DNA of 64,000 nt from Evansella clarkii (GTDB lineage Bacteria > Bacillota > Bacilli > Bacillales > Salisediminibacteriaceae): the NCBI RefSeq assembly GCF_002019695.1, contig NZ_KV917376.1, forward strand, positions 2,410,670-2,474,669, given 5' to 3'. A program made the translations under genes and the position numbers. Each line of letters opens with the position of its first letter. The stretch's first letter is position 1. The notes under the pieces are model-generated. The model saw nothing but the letters and a program-made list of their open reading frames with translations, made no database searches and was not told where the DNA came from. Positions 8,573-17,785 of the stretch are shown piece after piece.

Positions 8573-9682
8573 ATGAGTATTGATGCGATTTTAGACCGTG
8601 CCCTTAATGGAGAGCGAATCTCTGTAGAGGATGCCGTTCGTTTATATGAAAGTGATGAAATTGAAAAAATGGGTGCTGTGGCTAATGAAATCATGAAAAA
8701 ATGGCATCCGGAACCAGTGACTACGTTTGTTATAGGCAGAAATGTAAACTACACAAACTTCTGCGATACATACTGTCGTTTCTGTGCTTTTTACCGGCCG
8801 CCGGGACATGAAGAAGGCTATGTACTTGATAATGAAGAGATTTTCAAGAAAATCCAGGAAACAATTGATATAGGCGGAACAGAAATTTTAATGCAGGGCG
8901 GCACAAACCCTGATCTGCCATTCAGCTACTATACTGATCTTCTCAAAGATATTAAAAAACGTTTTCCAAATATAACAATGCATTCATTTTCACCTGCAGA
9001 AATATATAAAATGGCAGAAGTTTCCGGCCTGCCGCTGGAAGAAGTACTTCGCCAGCTTCATGAAGCAGGTCTTGATTCCCTGCCAGGCGGTGGTGCCGAG
9101 ATCCTCGACAACCGTACAAGAAAACGAATCAGCCGCCTCAAAGGCACGTGGGAAGAATGGATTGACTGCATGAAAACAGCTAAAAAAGTAGGCATGCATG
9201 GTACAGCCACGATGGTTATCGGCTTCGGAGAAACTTTCGAAGAGCGTGCCCTGCACTTGCAGCGTGTTCGTGATGCTCAAGATGAAACTGGCTGTTTCCT
9301 TGCATATATTTCCTGGCTCTTCCAGCCGGATAACACAAATATGAAAGCTGAAAAACTTACGCCGGAAGACTATTTGAAGAACGTTGCTATTTCCAGAATA
9401 TTTCTTGATAATATTCCTAACTTCCAGTCTTCATGGGTAACAATGGGACCAGAAGTAGGCAAAAAATCCCTTTCCTTCGGCTGTAACGATTTCGGAAGCA
9501 CCATGATTGAAGAAAACGTTGTTTCCGCTGCCGGGGCAACACACAAGGTTAACACCAACCTTATTCTTCGCCTGCTCCGTGAAGCTGGTAAGGTACCAGC
9601 CCAGCGTGATACAAAATACAACATCATCCGCAAATTCGAGGACGAAGAAACAGCAGAAAAAGACTTCATCATGCAAAACTAG
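8573..9682 (+). CDS. mqnC: Cyclic dehypoxanthinyl futalosine synthase (MqnC), radical SAM
   Basis: Radical SAM enzyme that cyclises dehypoxanthine futalosine in the futalosine route to menaquinone. The 369-residue protein has the cluster-binding CDTYCRFCAFYR motif (Cx3Cx2C) preceded by GRNVNYTNF, which is the signature of the MqnC/MqnE group; length and the C-terminal SFGCNDFGSTMIEENVV segment fit MqnC better than MqnE. B. subtilis makes menaquinone through the chorismate-MenFDHCEB route, so its presence separates this organism from that species. No other mqn gene is in the window. ATG start follows GGGGGAGAGG. A terminator follows. The split between MqnC and its paralogues is by motif memory, not by search. 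Confidence 0.85.
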   Translation: MSIDAILDRALNGERISVEDAVRLYESDEIEKMGAVANEIMKKWHPEPVTTFVIGRNVNYTNFCDTYCRFCAFYRPPGHEEGYVLDNEEIFKKIQETIDIGGTEILMQGGTNPDLPFSYYTDLLKDIKKRFPNITMHSFSPAEIYKMAEVSGLPLEEVLRQLHEAGLDSLPGGGAEILDNRTRKRISRLKGTWEEWIDCMKTAKKVGMHGTATMVIGFGETFEERALHLQRVRDAQDETGCFLAYISWLFQPDNTNMKAEKLTPEDYLKNVAISRIFLDNIPNFQSSWVTMGPEVGKKSLSFGCNDFGSTMIEENVVSAAGATHKVNTNLILRLLREAGKVPAQRDTKYNIIRKFEDEETAEKDFIMQN

Positions 9683-9708
9683 TATTAATACAGTGAAGAA
9701 CCCCCGTG

Positions 9709-9735
9709 CCCCCGTTGGAGGCAACGGGGGTTTTT
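9709..9735 (+). terminator. Terminator after mqnC
   Basis: CCCCCGTTG, loop GAGG, CAACGGGGG, then TTTTT: a 9-bp perfect stem. Confidence 0.9.
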
Positions 9736-9769
9736 ATATACAGGTGGATGTTCGGGTGAATTTGGAAGC

Positions 9770-9838
9770 TTGGGTTTGGTTCATGGAACGGGGGTTCCTG
9801 GAACCGAGGTGCCAGGATAAAAAACGTAGGAAACGGAA
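9770..9838 (+). repeat. Degenerate partial unit ahead of the 101-bp array
   Basis: GGTTCATGGAACG...GGTGCCAGGATAA and a following AAACGGAAGT resemble the second half of the 101-bp unit but with many changes; read as a decayed edge of the array. Confidence 0.5.
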
Positions 9839-10444
9839 GTAAAAAGGAGCCAGCCAACGTGGCACCCGTGAACCGGGTACGAATGAACCCGGTCCATCGG
9901 TGCCAGGTTAAGAGAGCGAGAATAAAAGAGAAAACGGGAGTAAAAAGGAGCCATCCAACGTGGCACTTGTGAACCGGGTCCAAGTGAACCCGGTCCATTG
10001 GTGCCAGGTTAAGAGCACGAGAATAAGCAAGAAAACAGGAGTAAAAAGGAGCCAGCCAACGTGGCACTTGTGAACCGGGTACGAATGAACCCGGTCCATT
10101 GGTGCCAGGTTAAGAGCACGAGAATAAACGAGAAAACGGGAGTAAAAAGGAGCCATCCAACGTGGCACCCGTGAACCGGGTACGAATGAACCCGGTCCAT
10201 CGGTGCCAGGTTAAGAGCACGAGAATTAGCGAGAAAAAGGGAGTAAAAAGGAGCCAGTCAACGTGGCACTTGTGAACCGGGTACGAATGAACCCGGTCCA
10301 TCAGTGCCAGGATAAGCGAGTGAGAATAAGCAAGAAAACAGGAGTAAAAAGGAGCCAGCCAACGTGGCACCCGTGAACCGGGTACGAATGAACCCGGTCC
10401 ATCGGTGCCAGGTTAAGAGAATGAGAATTAGCGAGAAAAACTGA
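9839..10444 (+). repeat. Six tandem 101-bp palindromic (REP/BIME-like) repeats
   Basis: Units begin with GTAAAAAGGAGCCA at 9839, 9940, 10041, 10142, 10243 and 10344, an exact 101-base period. Each carries a palindrome: GGCACY arm, inner ACCGGGT/ACCCGGT stem with a short loop, then RGTGCC. The outer stem keeps pairing across units (C-G in units 1, 4 and 6; T-G in 2 and 3; T-A in 5). There are no spacers, so it is not a CRISPR array. It ends about 100 bases from the end of a RAYT transposase gene. Minus-strand open frames here are artefacts of the repeat. Confidence 0.95.
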
Positions 10445-10548
10445 GAAAGCTGAAACATTTCAACCTGGCATTTCAATTAACCGCCCAGTATTAACCATCA
10501 ACAAGTCTGCTATTTCTAATTATAAAAGAGACTTCCTGAGCTACCTTT

Positions 10549-11097
10549 TTAATACATACACCATTCAACATATTTTTGTTTTTTCTGGTTTTCAGACCCT
10601 GGAAAATAGTTGAGTACCGGATTCATATTCAAAAATGAAGGAGGCGGAGGTGAGTTGAAATGAAAATAATAAGAATAACTGCTCCAAGGGTAGTTTTCAG
10701 GTTTTTTTGTTATGTTAGCGTGGATTGGATTAAAGTGGATGTAGCGGCTTAAATGGAGCATGCTTCGTTGATCCGTAATAGGTTTGGCTGAAAAACGGTT
10801 TTCAAAAACTGGGCCACGAAGATTGTAAGTTTTATTAAAATGAACAGCATATAATCTGTTTAAAAAACTCATAAATTCGGTGATCAGTACTTCTTTAGAC
10901 TGGAGTTGAAAGTGATAGTGGGTTTTCATGAGGCAATAGGAGGTAATGGTGACAGGGTATTTGAGTGAGGAACGTTCGACGAGCTGAATAAAAAACTGAT
11001 AGTCTTCGGGTTTCCTGAATAAGCCTTCTTTTCTGTTTCCCCGGTTGTAAATGTGGTAATAGGTGTGGGGATTCCAGGATCTTTTAATTCTTCCCAT
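10549..11097 (-). CDS. REP-associated tyrosine transposase (RAYT, Y1/HUH family)
   Basis: The 182-residue protein is a Y1-type HUH single-strand transposase related to TnpA of IS200/IS605. Visible signatures: the N-terminal HIYNRGNRKEGLF block, the HUH motif HYHF (about residues 76-79) that binds the metal, and RYIHFNPIHANI near residue 120, whose Tyr is the probable nucleophile. Unlike IS200 it is a solitary single-copy-type gene without its own terminal hairpins, and it stands between two tandem arrays, one of which is palindromic. RAYTs of this type are known to associate with REP sequences. The gene appears intact; GGAGTGACC-type spacing upstream gives a ribosome site. Activity is inferred from intact motifs. 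Confidence 0.88.
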   Translation of the reverse strand: MGRIKRSWNPHTYYHIYNRGNRKEGLFRKPEDYQFFIQLVERSSLKYPVTITSYCLMKTHYHFQLQSKEVLITEFMSFLNRLYAVHFNKTYNLRGPVFENRFSAKPITDQRSMLHLSRYIHFNPIHANITKKPENYPWSSYSYYFHFNSPPPPSFLNMNPVLNYFPGSENQKKQKYVEWCMY

Positions 11098-11214
11098 GTG
11101 GTCACTCCTTTATATTTAATAAACTAAGTATTCCACATGTAATCATGAAACCCTTTATATAAAAAAAATTTTCCTGTAAAGAAGAATCTTATAAATAAAA
11201 CCGTCCGTAAAATC

Positions 11215-11315
11215 CCGCCTCACCTCCGACCTCCCGCACCAGCTTACAGAACTTCAGTCCCCAGGGTCCCAGCCTTCGGAGCCTCAGCTCCCAGAGCCCC
11301 CACCCCCAGTACCTA
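11215..11315. other. C-rich, strand-asymmetric tract
   Basis: The plus strand is strongly pyrimidine and C rich (repeated CCCAG, CCCCAG and GCCCCCACCCCCAG), so the minus strand has several G runs of three or more and could form a quadruplex. No open frame. It lies between the RAYT promoter side and the 42-bp array. Confidence 0.5.
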
Positions 11316-11389
11316 ACTCAAAAACTCCGCCTCACATCAAAGTGCATGCGAAGATATTCGGGCGGGGGGTGTGAATTTCATTACTCTCC

Positions 11390-11575
11390 CCACTGATCGT
11401 TACCTGAACCACCCCGGATATTAGCGCTTCTCCACTGATCGTTACCTGAACTACCCCGGATATTAGCACTTTCCCACTGATCTTTATCTGAACAACTCCC
11501 GGATGTCCCCCCCACTGAGCCTCATACGAACCAACTCAGATATTAACACCCCCAACCAACTGAACTTTCACTTTA
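11390..11575 (+). repeat. Degenerate ~42-bp tandem array resembling element A
   Basis: CCACTGA-containing units start at 11390, 11432, 11474, 11512 and (partial) 11556. The first three share CCACTGATCGTTACCTGAAC and a CGGATATTAGC block with small changes. The unit resembles the CCACTGATTGTTAGTTGAAC...CGGGATGTTAGC part of element A, and the array's right end (ACTTTCACTTTA) resembles an element A terminus. Confidence 0.75.
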
Positions 11576-11704
11576 TTTTAATAGCTAATCATAAATGCAC
11601 AGCTCATCCATATATATGTATTAGATGTTTGCAAAGAGTTGAAGCTTAAGAATCAAGTCTTGCCGAGACTCTCAACTCGACTGCACGATTGGGAGGGGCT
11701 GCCG

Positions 11705-12583
11705 TTGTTAGTTATAGAATTTAAAAATATTTCACTATGTGAGGCCTTCTATTGTCAATTGCTCCGTTCAATGGATACATACGAAGGCGTCAGGAAAAGT
11801 ATATTTACGAAACAGGAAGATGGGGAGACCAGGCTTTTTATTAATATGAATGTGCTGGACGGGGATAAGCCAGATAAAATGAAGGAAGTTGCGCTTATTT
11901 TAACAAATGTAACGATAAAAAATGTACTGCCTCTCTGGATGGAAGAGCTTCTGAGGGAAAGGTTTTATTATGAAGAGCAGTATGAAATCGATGCTATTAT
12001 GGGCCATGCAAGAGATCTTTTTTTTAACCCTCCGGAGGATGTGCCTCTGGAAACTTCATTTCTGGACTGGCAGAAGGAAATGTTTCAGCTCTATCATCAG
12101 TTTATTCAAGCTTCTATCTGCTTTTCCTTTGAGTCGTTTTTAATGTTCCGGTTCAGGAAAAACAAAGAGCAGCTTGGGGAAATTGTTGAAAAAGCAATTG
12201 ATGAATACAAGATGGAGTATGATTATCAGATTATGCTTCAGACATGCCGGGAATTTTTAAAAGATACAGTACCGAGGGTGGATACAGTCCAATTATTTCT
12301 GGAGGAAGAAGTTAAATTAGTGGATGGAAACGGAAGGCTGATCTCCAGTCAGCAAATACTCCGATGGCTCAGTGAAGAGATGTACTTTGATTCCCATCTG
12401 CCTCTTGCCAGGAGAGTTATTGGTCCTCTCGTGAGTATTTCACCCCGGAGGCTGATTATTCACCCGCGGACACATCATGAAGGATTGCTGCATACGCTCT
12501 TATCTATTTTTGAGGAGAGGGTGGAGCTGAAGAAAGAATTGGCGGGGAACAGGGGCATTGATATTCTGGCAGAAAATAATTAG
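11705..12583 (+). CDS. ytxC: Sporulation protein YtxC homologue
   Basis: Homologue of B. subtilis YtxC, a putative sporulation protein of unknown biochemical role, found directly upstream of thrS as here. The protein is soluble, mostly helical, with conserved blocks EAFYCQLLR near the N-terminus, EIDAIMGHARDLF in the middle and LISPRRLIIHP-like residues (SISPRRLIIHP) near the end. The frame is open from a TTG at 11639, but that codon lacks a ribosome site; the TTG at 11705 has GGGAGGGG with good spacing and gives 292 residues, close to the B. subtilis length, so it is preferred. Confidence 0.8.
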   Translation: MLVIEFKNISLCEAFYCQLLRSMDTYEGVRKSIFTKQEDGETRLFINMNVLDGDKPDKMKEVALILTNVTIKNVLPLWMEELLRERFYYEEQYEIDAIMGHARDLFFNPPEDVPLETSFLDWQKEMFQLYHQFIQASICFSFESFLMFRFRKNKEQLGEIVEKAIDEYKMEYDYQIMLQTCREFLKDTVPRVDTVQLFLEEEVKLVDGNGRLISSQQILRWLSEEMYFDSHLPLARRVIGPLVSISPRRLIIHPRTHHEGLLHTLLSIFEERVELKKELAGNRGIDILAENN

Positions 12584-12719
12584 CGAAAAACCCCGGGGGA
12601 TAATCTCAAATGAAATAAAAGCAATAATTTGAAAACGGACAACAGTTCGGTGAAAACCTTCGTAAAAGGAGTTTATTTAAGCAAAGGCTTGATTTTCATC
12701 CGGGGGATTATTATAATAC

Positions 12720-13030
12720 TATCCATAAGGAAATCAAGTAACCAGTGATGATGAGGACATGAGCTTTTTTAACCGGCTTACAGAGAGGGAAGCCACCGGC
12801 TGAAAACTTCCCAGTACGAAAATTTGCTTACCGCCTCTAAACTTCAGTTCGGAATAGGGATAAACCCCTTTAGTATGTACTGACGGCCCCGCCGTTACCG
12901 GGTCAAACGAAGCTGAACAGCCGTCTGGCACTTCTTCTCCAGAAGGTCGATGTACGGAAAATCTGTTCAGGAATTAGGGTGGAACCACGTGTGACACACT
13001 CGTCCCTTGTATAAGGGACGGGTGTTTTTT
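12720..13030 (+). promoter_or_regulatory. T-box leader of thrS
   Basis: tRNA-sensing antitermination leader. The conserved T-box sequence AGGGTGGAACCACG lies at 12976-12989, preceded by a stem I region with the GATGAGGAC motif and an AG-bulge-like AGAGAGGGAAG segment. The terminator hairpin ACACTCGTCCCTT...AAGGGACGGGTGT followed by TTTTTT ends at 13030. Control by uncharged threonine tRNA is inferred from the gene it precedes; I could not place the specifier codon with confidence. Confidence 0.92.
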
Positions 13031-13104
13031 AATGCCTTGAAACCCGCCCGGTAACTTATCATTACGGAAGGTTATTCGATAAAAAGAGAAAAGGAGTGTC
13101 GAAA

Positions 13105-15054
13105 ATGGCAGAAGCTGCTGAAAAAATTCTGATTGCTTTTCCGGACGGTAATAAAAAGGAGTACAGCAAAGGAACGACCACAGAAGAAATAGCTGCTTCT
13201 ATTTCTCCAGGGCTTAAAAAGAACGCCCTTGCAGGTAAATTAAACGGAGAGCTTATTGATCTTCGCAAATCAATAGACGCAGATGGAGATATAGAAATAA
13301 TTACTTATGACTCTGATGAGGGGCTTGAGGTTCTCCGCCACAGTACTGCTCATCTGATGGCTCAGGCTGTAAAACGTCTCTATGAAGATGTGAAGCTGGG
13401 CGTAGGCCCGGTCATTGAAGGGGGCTTTTATTACGACATAGATATGCCTCATTCCCTGACTCCGGAAGACTTAGAGAAAATTGAAAAAGAAATGAAAAGA
13501 ATAGTAGATGAAAACCTTGAAATTAACAGGGTGGAAGTGAGCAGGGAGGAAGCTGTTCAGCGCTATGATGAGATCGGTGATGAACTGAAACTTGAACTTC
13601 TGGAAGATATTCCTGCAGGAGAAACAATCAGCATTTACGAACAAGGCGAATTTTTTGACCTTTGCCGCGGGGTTCATGTCCCGTCAACAAGCAAAATTAA
13701 AAAGTTCAAGCTTATGACTGTAAATGGGGCCTACTGGAGAGGCGACAGCAAAAATAAAATGCTTCAGCGTATTTATGGGACTGCTTTTCCAAAGCAAAGC
13801 CAGCTGGATGACCACCTGAAAATGCTTGAGGAAGCGAAAGAGCGGGATCACCGTAAACTTGGGAAAGAGCTGGGTATTTTTACAATTAACCAGAAAGTGG
13901 GACAAGGCCTCCCGTTATGGCTTCCAAAAGGTGCGACAATCCGCCGTACTATTGAACGTTATATTGTGGATCTGGAAGAACGTCTCGGCTATGACCATGT
14001 TTATACTCCGGTGCTTGGAAGTGTGGAACTTTATAAAACGTCCGGACACTGGGACCACTATCAGGAGGACATGTTCCCGGCAATGGGAATGGATAACGAA
14101 GATCTCGTTCTTCGCCCGATGAACTGTCCGCACCATATGATGATTTATAAAAATCAGCTGCACAGCTACCGTAATCTTCCTGTGCGTATTGCTGAGCTCG
14201 GTATGATGCACAGGCATGAAATGTCTGGTGCTCTTGCAGGATTACAGCGGGTAAGAGCGATGACTCTTAATGACGCGCATATTTTCTGCCGTCCGGATCA
14301 GCTGAAAGATGAGTTTATCCGCGTAGTAGATCTCGTGCAGAATGTTTATAAAGATTTCGGCATTGAAGATTATTACTTCCGCCTCTCTTACCGTGATCCT
14401 GCAGATAAAGAGAAATATGTGGATAACGATGAAATGTGGGAAAAAGCTCAGGCAATGCTTAAGGAAGCAATGGACGACATGGAAGTGGAATATGTGGAAG
14501 CGGAAGGCGAAGCAGCATTCTATGGTCCTAAGCTCGATGTTCAGGTGAAAACAGCGCTTGGAAAAGACGAAACTCTCTCCACTGTCCAGCTTGACTTCCA
14601 CCTGCCGAACCGTTTTGAGCTTACTTATGTTGGAGAAGACGGTAAAGAGCATCGCCCTGTAGTCATCCACCGTGGAGTAGTTTCCACTATGGAACGTTTT
14701 GTAGCCTTCCTACTGGAAGAATACAAAGGTGCTTTCCCAACATGGCTTGCTCCGGTACAGGTTCAGGCTATCCCGGTAAGCGACGTGCATATGGACTATG
14801 TCCGCAAAGTGGAAGATGAACTGAAGCAGGCAGGGGTTCGTGTTAACGTGGATGTCCGTGACGAAAAGCTTGGTTATAAAATTCGGGAAGCACAAATGCA
14901 GAAGATTCCTTATATCCTTGTCCTTGGAGATAAAGAAATCGAGTCAGAAAGTGTCAATGTCCGGCGATATGGCCAAAAAGAAACAGATGTAGTAACACTG
15001 CAGGACTTTAAAGCTCTGATAAAGGAAGAAATAGAAAATCGCTCATCTAATTAA
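13105..15054 (+). CDS. thrS: Threonyl-tRNA synthetase
   Basis: Class II aminoacyl-tRNA synthetase with editing. The 649-residue protein has an N-terminal TGS domain (about 1-65), the second-additional editing domain with the [11 protein letters not shown] and CRGVH motifs that coordinate the hydrolytic site, then the catalytic core with MNCPHHM (zinc-binding Cys) and a C-terminal anticodon-binding domain. ATG at 13105 is chosen over the GTG at 13096, because AAGGAG overlaps the latter. Expression is controlled by the T-box upstream; a terminator follows. Confidence 0.97.
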   Translation: MAEAAEKILIAFPDGNKKEYSKGTTTEEIAASISPGLKKNALAGKLNGELIDLRKSIDADGDIEIITYDSDEGLEVLRHSTAHLMAQAVKRLYEDVKLGVGPVIEGGFYYDIDMPHSLTPEDLEKIEKEMKRIVDENLEINRVEVSREEAVQRYDEIGDELKLELLEDIPAGETISIYEQGEFFDLCRGVHVPSTSKIKKFKLMTVNGAYWRGDSKNKMLQRIYGTAFPKQSQLDDHLKMLEEAKERDHRKLGKELGIFTINQKVGQGLPLWLPKGATIRRTIERYIVDLEERLGYDHVYTPVLGSVELYKTSGHWDHYQEDMFPAMGMDNEDLVLRPMNCPHHMMIYKNQLHSYRNLPVRIAELGMMHRHEMSGALAGLQRVRAMTLNDAHIFCRPDQLKDEFIRVVDLVQNVYKDFGIEDYYFRLSYRDPADKEKYVDNDEMWEKAQAMLKEAMDDMEVEYVEAEGEAAFYGPKLDVQVKTALGKDETLSTVQLDFHLPNRFELTYVGEDGKEHRPVVIHRGVVSTMERFVAFLLEEYKGAFPTWLAPVQVQAIPVSDVHMDYVRKVEDELKQAGVRVNVDVRDEKLGYKIREAQMQKIPYILVLGDKEIESESVNVRRYGQKETDVVTLQDFKALIKEEIENRSSN

Positions 15055-15074
15055 AACACCGTTACGGATAAATG

Positions 15075-15103
15075 GCCGGCAGCTAATAGCTGCCGGCTTT
15101 TTC
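15075..15103 (+). terminator. Terminator after thrS
   Basis: GCCGGCAGCTA and TAGCTGCCGGC form a long perfect stem followed by TTTTTC. The remaining bases to 15377 hold no gene or repeat that I can identify. Confidence 0.9.
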
Positions 15104-15377
15104 TATATGGGTTCGCATCAACTTCCCTGTAATTAGAGTATTTCCCATGTAATAGAGTTAACTGCTTTCTCCATAGAGAAAGAGTCCAGAAAGTACGAGG
15201 GAAAAGTCAGGTTGTTTAACGACAGGAAACAAAGTAAAATGGAGATATTATACTAATTCTGTTTTTTTCGCCAGTTTTCTACAATTCTTACAGTGAATGA
15301 GTTAGAAATTTGTTGAAACAGCACTTCCCGAAAACAGCTTTGACATCGTACAGACTGCAGATAAGGACGTGGATGAA

Positions 15378-17528
15378 ATGTTGGAATCGATTGTTTCAGT
15401 ACATAAATGGACGGAAGAGTTCCACCAGCGGCTGAGAGAAGAGTACGGCAGGCTGTCTGATAATGTGGAAAATATGATCATTCAGCTTCAGGAAATGATA
15501 GAAGCTTTTAATCAGGCGTGTATGGTCGTTGTGACAGAAACGAACGGAAAAGTCATTGAAGTAAATGATGCTTTCTGTGATGTTTCGGGATACAGGAGAG
15601 AAGAACTAATAGGAGCACACCATAATATTCTCAAATCCGGACATTCCTCCTCAACTTTTTATGAAAAGATCTGGAAAGAACTTCAGAATGGCACAACCTG
15701 GACCGGGGAATTAAAACATAAACGGAAAGACGGAACATACTACTGGGTGAAAACTTCTTTTTTTCCGATTCCAGGGGAAGACGGTGTGCCGGAAAAGTTT
15801 ATTTCTATTGGTTCTGAAATCACGGCTTTAAAATCCGAGGAAGAATTACGAACTGCTATTGAGCAGGATTATTCTGCCCTTATTAAAAATCTTCATAACT
15901 TTGTCATTCGCACAATTCAGGGGGATACAAACGGGCCCATTATTACTTTACTGGAAGGAAGGCTCGCAGAAAAAATCGGCATAACTACAGAGACTGTTAA
16001 ATGGAAGCCTGTTTCCACTGTAATTGGAGACGGGAACCAGCAGCCTCTTATCCGGCAGAATTTTAAGAAAGCATATGCCGGGCAGCCGGTTAAATTCGAG
16101 TATAAGCAGGGTAATGGCTTCTTTCATGCCACATTGTCTCCTGTTACAGACAGAGATGGAACAGTAAAAGAAGTAGTAGCTTCAGTGAGTGATATTACGG
16201 AGCTGAAGAATTCGGAGCTTGCTGTAAGGAATATGGCGTTTCACGATCCTTTAACAGGGCTGCCTAATCGCAGGATGCTTGAAGAAGACCTGGCATACAG
16301 GCTGACAGATGCAAAATCGGCGGATAAAAGAGCAGCTATCATTCTTATTGATCTGGATCAGTTCAAAAATATAAATGACACCCTTGGCCACTCTGTTGGC
16401 GACAGATTTATTATGATGGCCGCTGAGCGGCTTCAGCATTTAAACCTTGAAGGATATGCAGATGATTTTCAGCTTTACCATATAGGCGGCGACGAATTTG
16501 TATGGTTTATTTTCGGTTCTGATGAACTGGAGCTGCTAAGAATTGTTGAATCTTCTTTAAAGGTATTTAATGAAAGGTTTCAATACAAACAGACTGAAAT
16601 CCCTCAGAAAGCGAGCATAGGTGTGGCAGTCTTCCCTGATTCTGCAGATCATCCGGAAGAGCTTATGAAACATGCAGATATGGCTTTACTGGATGCAAAA
16701 CACTCAGGAGGGGGGACGTACCGTTTTTTCAGCGCAGATATGAAAGGGGCGTTTCTCTCGAGGATTCGGCTTGAAAGCGACCTGAGGCAGGCAGTAGAAC
16801 AGGAGCAGTTCCGGCTCGTATACCAGCCGGTAGTCCGTGCTGATGATAAAAAAATTATTTCCTGTGAAGCTCTCGTGCGCTGGGTTCATCCTGAAAAAGG
16901 AATGATCTCCCCGGCTGAATTTATCCCTGCGGCAGAAGAATCAGGGCTCATTATCCCCATTGGAGATTTCGTAGTAAAGCAGGCGTGCAGGGACTTGAAG
17001 AAATGGGATGAACTCCTTGGAAATGAGGACCTGATCATATCTGTTAATATATCTGCATCACAGCTTCAGCAGGCCGGATTTGTAAGAAGGCTGAAAAGTA
17101 TTGTACAGGAATATAATGTCCGTCCCGGCAGAATCCAGCTGGAACTAACAGAAAACAGCGTAATGGAGAATACAGTTGATTCTATTAACACGCTGCAGAA
17201 ACTAAGAGATTCAGGATTTACGATCGCAATTGATGACTTTGGTACTGGTTACTCCTCCCTGAGTTATTTAAAACAATTTCCTGTGAACTGTTTAAAGGTT
17301 GACAGGTCGTTTGTTAAAGACCTTCCAGGAGACAGAGCGGACAGAGCCATTGTTTCATCTACTATTAAGCTTGGTAAAGACCTGGGACTTTTTATGGTAG
17401 CTGAAGGAGTGGAGTGCCAGGAAGCATACGAGTATCTGAACTCCATTGGCTGCCCGTACGTACAAGGCTTTTATTTCAGTAAGCCTGTTCCTGCTGATAA
17501 ATTTATCGGTCTGTTAATAAATAATTAA
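15378..17528 (+). CDS. PAS-GGDEF-EAL cyclic di-GMP signalling protein
   Basis: Cytosolic sensor predicted to make and/or degrade cyclic di-GMP. Order of domains: a short coiled N-terminus, a PAS domain (about 45-150: VVVTETNGKVIEVNDAFCDVSG), a second, weaker PAS-like region (about 170-275), a GGDEF domain with intact GGDEF in YHIGGDEFVWF, and a C-terminal EAL domain with CEALVRW and DDFGTGYSSLSYL. Both catalytic signatures are intact, so either activity is possible. No membrane segment is seen. ATG at 15378 is preferred (AAGGA ten bases upstream) to the GTG at 15369. It lies alone between thrS and infC; B. subtilis has no such gene here. Confidence 0.92.
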   Translation: MLESIVSVHKWTEEFHQRLREEYGRLSDNVENMIIQLQEMIEAFNQACMVVVTETNGKVIEVNDAFCDVSGYRREELIGAHHNILKSGHSSSTFYEKIWKELQNGTTWTGELKHKRKDGTYYWVKTSFFPIPGEDGVPEKFISIGSEITALKSEEELRTAIEQDYSALIKNLHNFVIRTIQGDTNGPIITLLEGRLAEKIGITTETVKWKPVSTVIGDGNQQPLIRQNFKKAYAGQPVKFEYKQGNGFFHATLSPVTDRDGTVKEVVASVSDITELKNSELAVRNMAFHDPLTGLPNRRMLEEDLAYRLTDAKSADKRAAIILIDLDQFKNINDTLGHSVGDRFIMMAAERLQHLNLEGYADDFQLYHIGGDEFVWFIFGSDELELLRIVESSLKVFNERFQYKQTEIPQKASIGVAVFPDSADHPEELMKHADMALLDAKHSGGGTYRFFSADMKGAFLSRIRLESDLRQAVEQEQFRLVYQPVVRADDKKIISCEALVRWVHPEKGMISPAEFIPAAEESGLIIPIGDFVVKQACRDLKKWDELLGNEDLIISVNISASQLQQAGFVRRLKSIVQEYNVRPGRIQLELTENSVMENTVDSINTLQKLRDSGFTIAIDDFGTGYSSLSYLKQFPVNCLKVDRSFVKDLPGDRADRAIVSSTIKLGKDLGLFMVAEGVECQEAYEYLNSIGCPYVQGFYFSKPVPADKFIGLLINN

Positions 17529-17587
17529 TCTTCTGCGGCTGTCTGCGCCCCTAATTGCTTAACAGATCGATATTTTTAAAAACTAAT

Positions 17588-17616
17588 TTGACAGAGACGA
17601 AAGCATGTGTTAATCT
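17588..17616 (+). promoter_or_regulatory. Promoter of the infC operon
   Basis: TTGACA at 17588-17593, a 17-base spacer, and TAATCT at 17611-17616: a good sigma-A promoter ahead of the L20 leader. Confidence 0.8.
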
Positions 17617-17639
17617 ATTCTAGTGAACATCATATTGGA

Positions 17640-17759
17640 AACAAAGCAAGAAGAAGCGCCCGCTTCTCACCTGATTGACGCTTAGGCAGTTGACAGGTTA
17701 CTACTGAGAACATACAGACAGGTAGAAGTGTGGGCGATTTATGCACCCATACTTTTTTT
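17640..17759 (+). promoter_or_regulatory. L20 autoregulatory leader of infC-rpmI-rplT
   Basis: Structured leader with a GAAGCGCCCGCTTC hairpin and a terminator hairpin AAGTGTGGG...CCCATACTT (17726-17754) followed by T7. The sequence and position match the r-protein L20 leader, in which L20 binds the transcript and causes early termination. Confidence 0.85.
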
Positions 17760-17785
17760 ATTGTCATCAATACTTCCTGGCAGGT

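Noticed and set aside
9839-10444. CRISPR array
   Set aside because: Units are contiguous 101-base repeats with no unique spacers and no cas genes nearby.
9669-10476. Several minus-strand open frames of 60-130 residues with a recurring RVHSYPVH...LFTP pattern
   Set aside because: They are translations of the 101-bp tandem repeats in different frames, as 101 is not a multiple of three; no ribosome sites.
12734-12931. Minus-strand 65-residue frame
   Set aside because: Lies in the thrS T-box leader.
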